Shown here in pieces: positions 1-11,010 of a stretch of 64,000 bases of DNA. Below the pieces are notes generated by a model. That model saw only the letters and a list, made by a program, of their open reading frames with translations. It was not told where the DNA came from and did no database searches. Position numbers and translations under genes: made by a program. Each line of letters opens with the position of its first letter. Position 1 is the first letter of the stretch. The stretch comes from Ceratobasidium sp. AG-K (taxonomy: Eukaryota > Basidiomycota > Agaricomycetes > Cantharellales > Ceratobasidiaceae), in assembly GCA_037039685.1 (NCBI GenBank), contig JAWNGF010000006.1:1674001-1738000 (forward strand), written 5' to 3'.

Positions 1-3000
1 AGGTTTAAGGCGTGGAGTGAGTAGAGAGAGTTTGAATATGAGCAAGTATTGCAAGTTGTGTTGTTGTCCCGTTCCGCCCTCCCTTTAATACTTCTCGTTT
101 TGTAATTTGACGGTGTTGGGGCGTTTGGGAAATCCTTCAAGAACCTCCTCATTATTACTCCGAGGTGACCGAAATCTTCTGCCCGTTGTTCTGTGTCTTC
201 TTTTTCATCATAACCCTTCCATCTAACCCTGTAGAATAACCCGTCCTTTGTTTCCTTCCAGTCCACGATTTTCTCCACTTTGTATTCCTCCTCCCCTTCT
301 TCTGTTGTGATCGGCGGTGGTCGGGGTTGGTTTCTGTGGAAGTTATTGTCCTTTTTGTATGGGCTAAGGAGATCGCTGTGGAACACAGGGTGTATTCTCA
401 TGGTTTTTGGAAGCTCCAGTTCGTAGGCGTGGCTTGATATGATTTTCTTGATCTTGAAAGGACCGTATTTCTTGTTGTCAAGTTTCTTGTTGGGACGGTT
501 CGTTTTTATGTTTTGTCCATAAAGCCAGACGAGGTCGCCCTCTTTGTATTTTGGTTGGTGTTCCACTGGGTCCTTTCTTCTGTGCCATTCCATTGCTGCT
601 TTTGCTTCGTCCCATACTTCCTGCCAGTTGTTCGCTTTTTCATTTGCTTCGGGAATCGTGGTTACTTCTCTCAAAACATTCCACAGTGGTTCTTTGCCGT
701 TGACAATTTCGAATGGGGTTTTTCCTGTGATCCCATGCCATTGGTTGTTGTAGCAGAATTCCGCGATAGGAAGTAGTTCGGCCCAGTTGTCCTGTCTGTA
801 GTTAACAAATGTCCGAAGCCATGCTTCTATCCATTGGTTTATTCGTTCCGTTATTCCGTCTGTTTGTGGGTGATATGCCGTGCTGAACGTTGGTGTTGTT
901 CCGATTTTTTGGTAGAGGGCCTTCAGGAACTTGCTGTTGAAAGTTGTCCCTCTGTCTGAGACTGTGCTTCGTGGGAAGCCGTGTAATCTCCAAACGTTCT
1001 TCAGGAAAAGATCAGCAAGTTGATCCGCGGTTGTTGATTCTTTGCAGGCTATGAAGTGTGCCATCCGAGAGAACCGATTGACCACCACTAGAATGCTATC
1101 ATTGCCTTGTGATTTTGGGAGTTTCACAATGAAGTCGTATGCTATGTCCTCCCATGGACCGTTCGGGATTTCAAGTGCTTTCAGTGGTATTTGGCTTTTT
1201 GTTCCCTTCGCCCTTTGGCACTGCTCACAAGAGTCAACGTATTTGTTTACTGTTGCTTTAAGTCCAGGCCAGTAGTATTTTCTTGAGATTAGTTCCAGTG
1301 TTCGGGCTTGACCTTGGTGCCCTGCCATTGTTGAATCGTGGTGTAATCTGAGGATTTTTAGCCTAGTATCCTTGTCCTCTGGTACGTAGATTTTCCCATC
1401 TATCCAGAGAAGGTCTTCCTCGAAGCTGTAGTTCCTAATTCCTTGTTGCACTGATTTGGGTAGGGTCTCCTTTTCTTTGCACAATTCTATGATCTTCCTG
1501 ATGCTTTCGTCTTCAATTTGTGCTTCCCTAATGTCCGCAATGATGTCTGACTTGACTTCTCCGGCGAATCCTTTGAACTGTTCTTCCTTGATCATAATTT
1601 GCTCTGCTGTTGGTATTTCGCTGTGATCCGCTCTTCTGGACAGTAGGTCTGGCTTTGTTGACATGTTCCCTGGACGATAAACTATTTCAAAGTTGTAGGA
1701 AGCCAGAATTTGATGCCATCGAGCGTGACGTCGGTTAAATGTAGTCGCTTTCTTCCAATATTGCAGGTTACGGTGATCGGTGTAGATTGTTATTGGTTCC
1801 CTTGTTCCCTCTAGATGTAATCGCCAGTGTTTTAGTGATTCCACAATTGCCATCAATTCCTTGTCGTGAACATCGTAGTTCATTTGTGCAGCGTTAAAGG
1901 ATTTTGATAGGAAAGCAATGGGATGTAAGTAACCGTCGTCTTGTCTTTGAGAGAGTATCAATCCCATAGCAACGCCACTTGCATCGGTTTCCAATATGTA
2001 AGGTTTTGTTGGATCTGGGTGTCGCAGTAGTGGTTCTTTGCATATTTCCTTTTTCAGGTTATCGAAAGCCTCCTGTTGTTCCACTTCCCACTTCCACTTC
2101 TGATCCTTCCTTGTTAGAATGGTCAAGGGTTTCGCCAGGCCGCTAAAGTTTGGTACAAATCGCCTGTAAAAGTTTGCAAATCCTAGGAAGGCTTGGACCT
2201 GTTTGACTGTTCTTGGCTCCTTCCATTCCTTGATTGCCTTGACCTTTTCTTCTTGCATTGATATTCCTTCCTCGCTGATATTTATTCCTGTGTAGACAAG
2301 TTTCTTGACAAAGAATTCGCATTTTGGGAGTTTTGCAAAAAGGTTGTTGTCCAACAGGATTTTGAGTACCTTTCGAACATCCTCCACATGTTGGCCTCGG
2401 TCTTTGGAGAAAATTAATATGTCATCAATGTAAACGATGACACAGATGTCAATCAGGTCGTGGAAAATGTGATTCATATATCGTTGGAAAGTTGCCGGCG
2501 CATTTTTCAATCCGAAGGGCATGACAACATATTCAAATAGGCCTTCCTTGGTTCGGAATGCTGTTTTCCATTCGTCTCCTTCTTTAACTCGGATGTTGTT
2601 GAACCCCATACGCAAGTCTATTTTGGAAAAGATTTTTGCGTCCTTGATCTTGTCAAGGAGATCTTCCATTAGTGGCATAGGGAAGCGATTGTCTTTCGTT
2701 ATTTCGTTGATCGGGCCGAAATGTTGAACCAACCTGAGTTCTGGAGGTTTTTCCGGATCCCTTGGGTCTTGTCCCTTTTTGACAAAGAAAGTTGCTGCGG
2801 CTACAGGTGACTTGCTTGGTCGAATTTTGCCTGCCGCCAGCTCCTCATCTAGGTACTTTCTGAGGGCTAAGGATTCTGCCGGTGAAAGTGGAATTGGTCT
2901 AGCCGGTTTAGGAAGTTCTGCTCCTTCCACCAGATCGATGCAGCAGTCGTATGGTCGATGGTCCGGTATTCATTTAAATTTCTCTTCGCTAAAGACTTCT

Positions 3001-3467
3001 GCATAATCTTTAAATTCTTCGGGTATGTCTTCGATTTCTGCGGCCTTTCCAAGGATGTTGTCTGGTCTCCAGGAAATTTCTTTTGATAGCCAATCGATTA
3101 TTGGATTGGCTTCTTCTAGCCATTCTAACCCCAGAATCAAGTGTGTATCTCCAGTCGGCATGGCGAAGAAGTTTTGCTTGAAGATTTTTCCATATAACTC
3201 AAATTCCAGATTTGCTTTGAATCGGATTCGATGTGATAGTTCCTTCCCCTGGATTCCAATTATTTTTTTAGGTGTTGGAAGCTCAATTAGGGCCACGTTG
3301 TTTCTTCGTGCCCAAGTGATGTCAATGAAGTTCCTTGATGCTCCCGAGTCAATGAGAGTAGCGATGGGTTCCATGATTCCAGTAATATTCGTGTAGACAA
3401 TTGTTGATTTGCTGGTAGCTCTAAGGTACATTGTTTCCATTACTGGTTCGTTGGTCTCTCCACACAC
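1..3467 (-). pseudogene. A1 pol polyprotein, one nonsense codon, 3' end off-window
   Basis: Pol with an aspartic protease (DSGA near residue 40), RT with YIDD, RNase H (ETDASG near 1985), integrase with HHCC and DD-E residues, GPF module and chromodomain. It lies in the -1 frame of gag and has no ATG at its start; the first conserved residues are VCGET just after the gag stop. Near 2967-2969 a CGA arginine codon (intact in A2) reads TGA, a C-to-T change at CpG. Downstream the frame appears open to the window edge. Otherwise it is very close to the 1288-codon frame of A2. Confidence 0.85.
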
Positions 3468-3469
3468 GG

Positions 3470-5476
3470 TTAGAGGGAGACCTCGCCTTTTCCCGACTCG
3501 GATTCTTCTTCTATTTTTCCTTCCCTTCCTTTGAGGTTAGGTTCCTCCTTTTTCCATTCCTTCTCTGGGCATTTGGCAAGCATGTGTTTGTCTGATCCGC
3601 ATTTCAGGCAGCGTCTGGTTGCTATCCTTGCTTTGTATATTTCGTCGGGTAGCCGTTTTGTAGACGATTGTCCGCTAGCGCTTGGTTGGACTGCCTTCCT
3701 TCCTGTGGAGTTCTTGATTTGTTGTAATTTCTGGTCAATAGAGATTGCGATTGAGATCCATCGGTCAAGGGAAAGTTCTCGTTCTGTTCCATCTTCATTG
3801 ATCAGGGTTAGTTCGAAACGAGCTAGTTCGGTTTTGACTTTGGACTTCACTCCTTCCTTGAATTGGTTGATCAGGGCTTCCTGTCCCCAGTTTACGTCTA
3901 CCAGAAGGTATCGGAATTCCGAAGCATAGTTCGCTACCGAGTTGGTCTGTTTGCATTTGCAAATGTCCGATTCGGCTTTGGCTTTTTTGTTTGGGTCGCT
4001 GAACTGTTCCATGAAGTGTGCCTTGAAGCTTTCCCACGAGGTGAGATTTTGGTTGTTTTCTCCTTGGTTAAGCGATCGTAAGAGTACTTGTGCCCAGTGA
4101 GTGGTGGCTTTGTTCTCGGATTTGAAGTTTGCTAGGGCTTTGCGGATCCTTTCTTCGTTGGAAGTGTATTGATCGCCTAGGCGTACAAAGTAGCTCTCCA
4201 TTTGTGTGATGAACATTTCGGCACCCTCCCCTTTCTTTCCATCAAAGGCTTCTGGTCGAGTCACTTTGGGGCGAGGTGGTCTGTTACCGATGTTTGGGTT
4301 CTCGGTCAGTCGTTGGATTCTTAATTCTAACTCGTCGATCCTGGTAGATTCTGCGTCTGGATGTAGTGGAGAATTCAATTGTCTGGAGGGGATCCCGTGC
4401 AGGGATGCTTCGTCCATTTCTTCTCGCATGTTGTTGATCGTTTCCTGGACTTCTGTGATTTTGGCAGTGAAGGAGGTTCCTTCCTGTCGTAAGGTTTCTA
4501 GTCCCTGTGTTACTGCCTCGTTCCACTCAAGTTGCCCTTGTCTGGTAGTGTTGAGTTCCTTGCGTATATTGTTAACTAGTCCTTGAGTGTTGGTAACCTC
4601 ATTTCGAACGCGGGTTACGTCTTGACCAACTAGGAAAGAATTATGTTTGCCATTTCTTGCCAAGTTCAGGATGTCCGTCAAGGTTCCTTGTAGGGTGTTG
4701 ATGGAATCGTTAAAGATTTGCTGGTTGTTTGCTAGTACTTGTGTGACCTGTTCTAGGCCGCTAAGCCTTCGATCTATAGTGACTCTCATTCCGTCTATAA
4801 CCCTAAGGGTGGCGTTGTGTCTTCCCTCTAGAAGGTTGTCCAGGTCGTCTAGATTACTGATTACAGTCCTGCCGCTAGAGCTGGAACTTGAACTCGAGCT
4901 TCCTGGATCGCCGGTGCTTTGTTGTACAGGGGCCAATTGTCCGGAGTAACCCTGTGGGACATACGGTGGTGCTGGAATTGCTGGTGTGACTGGCTGGGAA
5001 GCCACTGGAATTGGTCCTGCGTTAGTGATGGTTCCTCCAATTTGGGGAACTGTAGGGACATTGGGAATGTGTGGTGTAGGAGGAGGTCTAATAGGAACAA
5101 GTGATACGCCCCCGTGAGCTTCAGGTTGGGGAGAAAAGAACTGTCTCCTAGTCCCTAGTGGCCACAAGGGACGTGATGGTCCTGGACTTCCAGTTGGAAT
5201 GCGGATTGCAGCCGGAGTGGGGTCAATTGTGAGATCTCCTGGTTCCCTATTCATGATAGTGGCTTCTTCCTCTTGTACAGTTGTCACGTCAGTGATGCCA
5301 AAAGCTCCCGGCATTGATGTTTGGCTTTGGGAGCGTGATCGGGCAGGACCTCCCGCTTGAATTTGTGCGATATCTTGTTCGTTTAGTGATCCTGTGGGCC
5401 TCGCTGCCCTACTGGGTCCTCTTCTTGTTGATATAGTGGATGAGGGACGTGATCCTCCATCTTCTTGAATAGACAT
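3470..5476 (-). CDS. A1 Gag (capsid-nucleocapsid), intact
   Basis: 668-residue Gag. The first ~200 residues are Pro/Ser/Arg-rich and end in a polyserine run before GRTVISNLDD. A long heptad-like, probably coiled-coil region follows to ~390. A Ty3-type capsid domain (Retrotrans_gag-like) spans ~400-590. A CCHC zinc knuckle of form C-x2-C-x4-H-x4-C follows in a basic, Glu-rich tail. The ATG lies 22 nt after the 5' LTR and matches the start in A3, A2 and A4. A slippery G GGA AAA lies 15 nt before the stop and leads into pol. Role: assembly of virus-like particles. Confidence 0.9.
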   Translation of the reverse strand: MSIQEDGGSRPSSTISTRRGPSRAARPTGSLNEQDIAQIQAGGPARSRSQSQTSMPGAFGITDVTTVQEEEATIMNREPGDLTIDPTPAAIRIPTGSPGPSRPLWPLGTRRQFFSPQPEAHGGVSLVPIRPPPTPHIPNVPTVPQIGGTITNAGPIPVASQPVTPAIPAPPYVPQGYSGQLAPVQQSTGDPGSSSSSSSSSGRTVISNLDDLDNLLEGRHNATLRVIDGMRVTIDRRLSGLEQVTQVLANNQQIFNDSINTLQGTLTDILNLARNGKHNSFLVGQDVTRVRNEVTNTQGLVNNIRKELNTTRQGQLEWNEAVTQGLETLRQEGTSFTAKITEVQETINNMREEMDEASLHGIPSRQLNSPLHPDAESTRIDELELRIQRLTENPNIGNRPPRPKVTRPEAFDGKKGEGAEMFITQMESYFVRLGDQYTSNEERIRKALANFKSENKATTHWAQVLLRSLNQGENNQNLTSWESFKAHFMEQFSDPNKKAKAESDICKCKQTNSVANYASEFRYLLVDVNWGQEALINQFKEGVKSKVKTELARFELTLINEDGTERELSLDRWISIAISIDQKLQQIKNSTGRKAVQPSASGQSSTKRLPDEIYKARIATRRCLKCGSDKHMLAKCPEKEWKKEEPNLKGREGKIEEESESGKGEVSL
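3488..3494 (-). promoter_or_regulatory. Putative -1 frameshift heptamer, gag/pol of A1
   Basis: On the minus strand the codons read TCG GGA AAA, giving the canonical X-XXY-YYZ heptamer G GGA AAA in gag phase. The -1 frame is open from here into the protease. The same heptamer in the same phase occurs in A2, A3 and A4. Confidence 0.6.
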
Positions 5477-5498
5477 GTTTGTTAAGCTTGTTTTGTAA

Positions 5499-5954
5499 TG
5501 TCGTAAGCTTCTTCTTGATGGCTATGAGACCAGCCGCGATGGAGAGTGGACGGCACTAAGACCTAAGTGACCTCTTGAACCGCAACACACTTAAGTGTCT
5601 GTAGGCTCTTGAGGGTAGGGGTGGTTCAAAGTGTCACTCGAAGGGGATGTTTGACAAGACAAAACAAGCTGGGGTTACCAGGCTTGTTGGTCCTCTATAT
5701 ATATTCAAGCAGTGGCCGAGTCATACAAAGCGTAGCCACATGAGTCAAAGCAGTTAACCAGTCAGGAGTGTCCATGTGAGTCATGCTGTATGAACAGACA
5801 TGACTCGTACAAAGCACAGCCGCGTTACACAGTGTAACACATAACCACAAGAAGGTGGCAACGCGGCAGGGAAAAGACAAACAAAGAACAAACACAAGAG
5901 ACGAGAGAGGAAGAGACGCAGACAAGTCCGATGGCGAGAGCATGGCTCACGACA
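5499..5954 (-). repeat. 5' LTR of A1 (456 bp)
   Basis: Begins TGTCGTAAGC and ends CTCACGACA on the plus strand, with 6-bp inverted termini. Nearly identical to the A2 and A4 LTRs. A TATATAT box and two TGAGTCA motifs lie upstream of the inferred transcript start. PBS sequence complementary to the leader lies at 5484-5496. Confidence 0.93.
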
Positions 5955-6760
5955 CAAAGGCTTTTGAGGGAACCAGAGGAAGTGCAGCCAAAACCTTCCT
6001 TGCAAGAATGAAGGCTTATTTCCAATTGAACCCTACCAAGTATGACACAGATGAACAGTGCATTGTTGCAGTATTGATGAACATGGCAGAAGGCCCTGCT
6101 GGAATTTAGGCACAGCCAGTTCTGAATAGGTACAATGACAACTTAGACCATCCATTGCTAGACTCATGGGAAAGTTTCCAAGAAGCTTACAACAGACAAT
6201 GGAGCGATCCCAGCAAGAAGGTTCAAGCTGAACAAAGGATCCAACAACCATACCATAACAAGAGTGTATCTGAATACATCTCTGAATTCCAACTTCTTTC
6301 CCAGGAACTTGACTGGAACAATGCGGCCCTAGCAGCACAATTCAGACAAGGCCTGTACTGCTTCATCAAAGCAGAACTTGTTTGCAAGGAACTTAGGGAC
6401 AGAGCGGGAGCAGAACAACAAGACCTGGAAGGATGGATCCACATTGCCCTACAAGCAGAAGAAATCAACAAACTGACCAATCTGGTTAGTATGAGGAAGA
6501 AGAACAAACAACAGACCCAAGCAGAGGGTACCAAAACCACAAAACTGAAAGGGGACTTGGTCCCAAAAGAAGAAAAGAAACACCAAAGGGAAAACAACCT
6601 CTGCATCAAATGTGGGGAAGCAGGGCACAATCTTGCTGACTGCACAAAGGAATGGACCTACAGGGACAAAGGGAAGAAGCCTGTGAAGGGAAAAGCCACG
6701 GAACTCAAAATTGAGAAAGTGGATGAGAACAGATCCACTGATTCCAAGTCGGAAAACTAG
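5955..6760 (+). pseudogene. E1 Gag, 3' part, nonsense-mutated
   Basis: Continues a B-type Gag from KAFEGTRGS of the capsid domain to the terminal SEN-stop. A TAG at 6107-6109 replaces the Trp of the GNWAQP motif seen in B1 and B3. The CCHC knuckle (CIKCGEAGH) follows near 6600-6640. The 5' half was separated by the A1 insertion and is outside the window. The end has the B-family G GAA AAC TAG context, with pol in the -1 frame. Confidence 0.85.
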
Positions 6761-6777
6761 ATGGGCATTGCTCCACC

Positions 6778-8080
6778 ATGTGTGAAGATGCCCCAATACC
6801 CTCTCTGCAAAATGTATACTATTGCAAAGCCACAAATGAAACACCTATGGTATACGCAACCACAGAGGGAATCATGGAAAAAATCTCAACTCTTATCAAC
6901 TCTGGCTCTTCTAGAAACTTCATTGACCTGAACTTTGCCAAAGAAAACAACATCCCTTTGATCAAGTTACAAAGTCCCAGAAGCATTGAAACCCTTGATG
7001 GGAAGACACAAAAGGATCAAATCCAGTATAGATGCAAACTGAAATTTGATCTAGAAGGAAGAACATTCAACCAAAAGTTCTACGTCATGAACACCAGCAC
7101 ACAACCCATGATATTGGGCATGCCATGGCTGAAGGAAACCAACCCCAAAATATACTGGTCTCCTTTTTCTATCAAATGGAAGACAGAAGCTCCTCTTGTT
7201 GCCAAAGCAGGACTTCTGCAGGAACTACCAATGGAATTTGAAGAATTCAAAGACACCTTTGACAAAGAAAAGTACAACAAACTTCCTGAACACAGGGAGT
7301 GGGATTGTAGGATCAACTTATATGATGATAACCGGCTTCCAAAACCAAGGAAAGCCTATCCTCTCTCTCCAAGGGAAAGAGAAGCAACAAGGGAATATAT
7401 TGAAACTAAACTACATTCAGGACATATCAGACCCAGCAAGTCTCCACTAGCTGCAAGTCTTTTCTTTGTCAAAAACGCCCTGAAGAAAGGACACACCATC
7501 CCCAACCTACAACCAGTTGTTGACCTCAGAGGAGCAAATGAGGAAACTATCCCAGATTGCTACCCTATCCCACTCCTCAAACAACTTCTGGAAATTTTCA
7601 AGAAGACTGGAGAAAATTCAGAAGAAGAACTTTTTATCACCTCTCTTGATCTGAAGAATGGCTTTTGGAATGTCAGGATCAGAGAAGGAGACAAATGGAA
7701 AACAGATTTCATCACCTCTGAAGGACTCTTCAAATACACTGTGATGGCCTTTGGTCTCAAGAATGCACCCTCTACTTTCCAAAGAATAATGGACCATATC
7801 TTCAGGGACATGATTGGGGTGAAGATCATGATCTACATTGATGACATCCTTATTATTTCCTAAGGAAGGAGTCAGCACACTATAGATGTCAAGGAAGTCT
7901 TGAAGCGACTGAGGAAGAACAACCTGTATGGAAACCTGAAGAAGTGTACCTTCCATGAAAAAAGGGCTGATTGGGTTGGATTTGTTCTTGATGAGGACAG
8001 CATTTCTATGTACAAGGACAAGAACAAAACTATCCAGGAATGGCCCATTCCCAAAACCATGAAACAACTACATGCGTTAA
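6778..8080 (+). pseudogene. E1 pol, protease and RT part, broken
   Basis: Starts MCEDAPIPSLQN. The protease active site reads NSGSS where related copies have DSGSS, so the catalytic Asp is changed to Asn. RT motifs SLDLKNGFWNV, MAFGLKNAPSTFQ and YIDD are present. TAA at 7861-7863 replaces the Gln of the ISQGR motif seen in B3. The frame continues to about 8080, where it joins unrelated C-family sequence. RNase H and most of the integrase are missing here. Confidence 0.85.
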
Positions 8081-8554
8081 GGGGGAGTAGTCCCTCAAAA
8101 ACCCCTACTTTTGCTGCATCTCTTCATCAATTTGGCAGAAGAAGAACCTCAGGGTATGGCATCAACTATGGATATTCAGCAAGCAGTCATGGATCAGACA
8201 CAAAGAGATGACTACGTTACATCAATCTGGGCTTTCCTTAGCAACCACCCAGAAAAGGCACCTGCTTCCGTACAAAAGGAATTCAAAGACTGGAAGATCA
8301 GGAACAACATGTTGTACCGCAAAGGGAAGGTCTACATCCCAAACAACAATGAGATCAAGCGCCAGATCCTAGAACTCCACCATGACAACAAAGCAGTTGG
8401 ACACATGGGTCAAGCAAAAACACTGGAAATGGTCAAATGGCAGTACTGGTGGCCATCCATGAAGGCTTATGTCAGCAAATACATGTCATTGTGCAATTTA
8501 TGCCAGCAATCAAAACCCATCAATCAACGACGTCTTGGGGAATTACAACCACTT
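8081..8554 (+). pseudogene. C-family pol fragment 1: RNase H/integrase linker and integrase zinc finger
   Basis: Open frame from about 8111 with integrase N-terminal features: H at ELHHD and GHMGQ, then CNLC, forming the HHCC zinc site. It is clearly diverged from A and B integrases. The frame reads into GELQPL and resumes after the A3 insertion at 32109 with EIPSKPWQ, so this is one gene split by A3. The left boundary (~8070-8110) is a deletion junction with E1 pol. Confidence 0.8.
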
Positions 8555-9005
8555 TGTCGTGAGCCAGCTCACTCCATCGGACTTGCCTGTTGTCTTGCCC
8601 GCCTGTCTTCTTCTTTTTTGTTACGTTCCTGTTTGCTGCATTGCCACCTTCTTGTGGTTATTCTGTCACATTGTGTAATGTGGCTGTGCTTGGTACGAGT
8701 CATGTCTGTTCATACAGCATGACTCATATGGACACTCCTGACAGGCTGTTCTGTTTGACTCATGTGGCTGCGCCTTGTATGACTTGGCCACATTGTGAAT
8801 ATATATTGAGGACTGACAAGCCTGGTAACCCCAGCTTGTTTTGTCTCATCAAAACATCCCCTTTGAGTGACACTTTGAACCACCCCTACCCTCAAGAGCC
8901 TACAGACACTTAAGTGTGTTGCAGTTCAAGAGGTCACTTAGGTCTTAGTGCCATCCACTCTCCATCGCGGCTTTTCTCATAGCCATTAAGAAGAAGCTTA
9001 CGACA
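8555..9005 (+). repeat. 5' LTR of A3 (451 bp)
   Basis: TGTCGTGAGCC...CTTACGACA. TATATAT at 8800-8806. TGACTCA at 8720-8726 and 8756-8762. The inferred transcript start lies near 8830, so the leader begins around AGCTTGTTTTGT (8833-8844). Confidence 0.95.
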
Positions 9006-9007
9006 TT

Positions 9008-9019
9008 ACAAAACAAGCT
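9008..9019 (+). other. Self-priming primer-binding site of A3
   Basis: ACAAAACAAGCT lies 2 nt after the LTR. It is the exact reverse complement of AGCTTGTTTTGT at 8833-8844, which is about 27-33 bp past the TATA box, at the likely 5' end of the transcript. This is the Tf1-type arrangement in which the RNA 5' end folds back as primer. No tRNA 3' end match is needed. Confidence 0.75.
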
Positions 9020-9027
9020 TAACAATC

Positions 9028-11010
9028 ATGTCCATACAAGAGGACGCGGGGTCATGCCTTGCAACACCACTCTCAACAAGGAGAGGACCAAGTAGGGCTA
9101 CAAGACCTACAAGTTCCCTCAACAAGCAAGATATTGCACAAGCACGGGCCGGAGGACCAGCGAGGCCTTGCTTACAAAGCCAAGCCTCTATGCCTGGAAC
9201 ATACAATGCTGAGAACGTTTCAGTGGTACAAGAAGAACCTACCATTGTTACTAGAGAACCAGGGGATATTACCGACAACCCCACACCTGTCACAATTCGA
9301 ATCCCTGTCTCAAGTACAACTCCAGGTCCATTACGTCCACTATGGCCTATGGAATCCAGAAGGCAGTTTTTTTCCCCTCAACCTGAAGCTCACGGGGGCG
9401 TATCCCTTGTTCCTATCAGACCCCCTCCCATGCCGCATATTTCCCACGCTCCTCAAGTACCCCAGATTGCGGGAACTATCGCCAATGCCGGCCTGGTCCC
9501 AATAAACTCTCAGGCCGTGACACCAGTCAACCCAGCACTGCCATATGTACCACAAGGGTATTCCCAGCAACCAACAGCAACTGAAGGCCAAGACGTCCCT
9601 GGGATCCCCAGCTCAAGTTCTAGCTCCAGCAGTAGGACTGTGATTAGCAATCTTGACGACCTCGACAATCTTCACCTTGGAAGACACAATGCACTCTTAA
9701 GGATTATTGATGGAATGAGGATAACGATTGATAGAAGACTCAACGGGTTAGAACAATCTACTCAAGTGTTGGCCAACAACCAACAAATCTTCAACAATTC
9801 CCTCAACAACCTACAAGGAACCCTGACAGATATCCTTACCGCTGCACGGAACAGTGAACATAACAGCTTCCTGGTCGGGCAAGATGTAATCTGCCTAAGA
9901 AACAAAGTCACGAACACACAAGGACTGATAAACAATGTACAGGAAGATCTCAACACCACAAGGCCGGCACAGTTAGCCTGGAATGAGGCAGTCACCCAAG
10001 GACTAGAAGGACTAAGGGAAGAAGGAAGGATTGCAATTGTACAAATTTACACCATGCAAGAGACAATCAACAACATGCGCAAACAGATGGATGAAGCATC
10101 CCTACATGCTGTATCACCTCCCCACCCTGAAGCAGAATCTACCAGGCTCAACAAATTGGAACAAAGGCTACATCAGCTTTCTGAAAACCCTGACAACAGA
10201 AGGGAAAACAGGCGTCCAAAAGTAACTAGACCAGAAGCTTTTGACAGGAAGAAAGGAGAAGGAGCAGAAATGTTCATCACCCAAATGTAGAGCTACTTTG
10301 TCAGGTTGGGCAACCAATACAGCTCGGGACAAGAACGGATTAGAGAAGCACTAGCCAATTTCAAATTGGATAACAGATCCGCAACACATTGGGCACAGGT
10401 GCTGCTCCAATCCATGAACAATGGAGTACCCAACCCAAACCTCACGTCATTGGAAACCTTCAAGTCACACTTCATGGAACAATTTAGCAACCCTAACAAG
10501 AAGGCCAAGGCGGAAGCTGACATCTGTAAAAGCAAACAAGTCAACTCAGTAGCAAATTATGCAATGGAATTCCACTTCCACATGATCGACGTCAACTGGG
10601 GAGAAGAAGCTCTTATCAACCAATTCAAGGAGGGACTCAAGCCGGAAATTAAAACGGAACTGGCACAATTTGAGCTATCCCTTATCAACAAGGACGGAAC
10701 CAAAAGACACCTTAACCTTAATCAATGGATCACTCTTGCGATCTCCATTGACCAAAAATTGCAACAGCTCAAGGCATCAACTGGAAAGAAAACACCCCAA
10801 ACAACCACCACCGGGCAAGCCTCTACAAAGCGGCTTCCAGACAAAGTATACAAGGCTAGAATAGCATCAAACCGATGTCTGAAGTGCGGGCAAGAAGGCC
10901 ACCGTTCACTCAAATGCCCATCCAAGGAGTGGATAACAACCAAACCCAGTATAAAGGGAAGAGAGGCTACAATCATAGAGGATTTGGGAAAAGAAGGGGT
11001 CTCCCTCTAA
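9028..11010 (+). pseudogene. A3 Gag with one premature stop
   Basis: Family A Gag of about 660 codons: Pro/Ser-rich N-terminus, polyserine tract near 9610-9635, coiled-coil region, capsid, CCHC knuckle (CLKCGQEGH) near 10880. A TAG at 10288-10290 replaces the Glu of the QMESYF motif of A2 and A4. After it the frame is open to TAA at 11008-11010. Start ATG is 22 nt after the LTR. Confidence 0.88.
10986..10992 (+). promoter_or_regulatory. Putative -1 frameshift heptamer, gag/pol of A3
   Basis: Gag codons TTG GGA AAA give G GGA AAA in slippery phase. The -1 frame runs without a stop from upstream of this point through the gag terminator into the protease. Confidence 0.6.

Larger units (their letters stand above)
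1..5954 (-). mobile_element. Family A retrotransposon A1, 5' part (Ty3/Gypsy chromovirus), truncated by window edge
   Basis: Minus-strand LTR retrotransposon. Its 5' LTR is at 5499-5954, followed by a self-priming PBS, gag and pol. Base 1 corresponds to base 33561 of the almost identical copy A2, so ORF3 and the 3' LTR lie left of the window. The right flank enters the gag gene of E1 at 5955, so A1 was inserted there; the expected target duplication is CAAAG (5955-5959), but its partner is not visible. Gag is intact. Pol carries one visible nonsense change. Confidence 0.93.
5955..8080 (+). mobile_element. E1 segment 1: old B-lineage retrotransposon, gag to RT
   Basis: Outermost element of the nest. 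This segment runs from the middle of the Gag capsid, right after the A1 insertion, to the end of the RT. Near 8080 B-lineage pol stops abruptly in the motif that should read KQLQAFVGF, and C-family integrase sequence follows. The remainder of E1 resumes at 42748. The 5' part, including the 5' LTR, is left of the window. Confidence 0.85.

Noticed and set aside
1042..4949. Many plus-strand frames of 60-140 codons opposite A1 gag-pol (and similar ones opposite other elements)
   Set aside because: They mirror the conserved minus-strand gag-pol frames, lack domains and recur only because the elements recur.
5484..5498. tRNA primer-binding site after the LTR
   Set aside because: The sequence next to the LTR is complementary to the element's own leader in both families, so self-priming explains it better than a tRNA.
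8076..8092. GGGGGAGTAGT at the E1/C junction as a family A polypurine tract
   Set aside because: It resembles the A tract but no LTR follows, and the sequence after it reads as C integrase.
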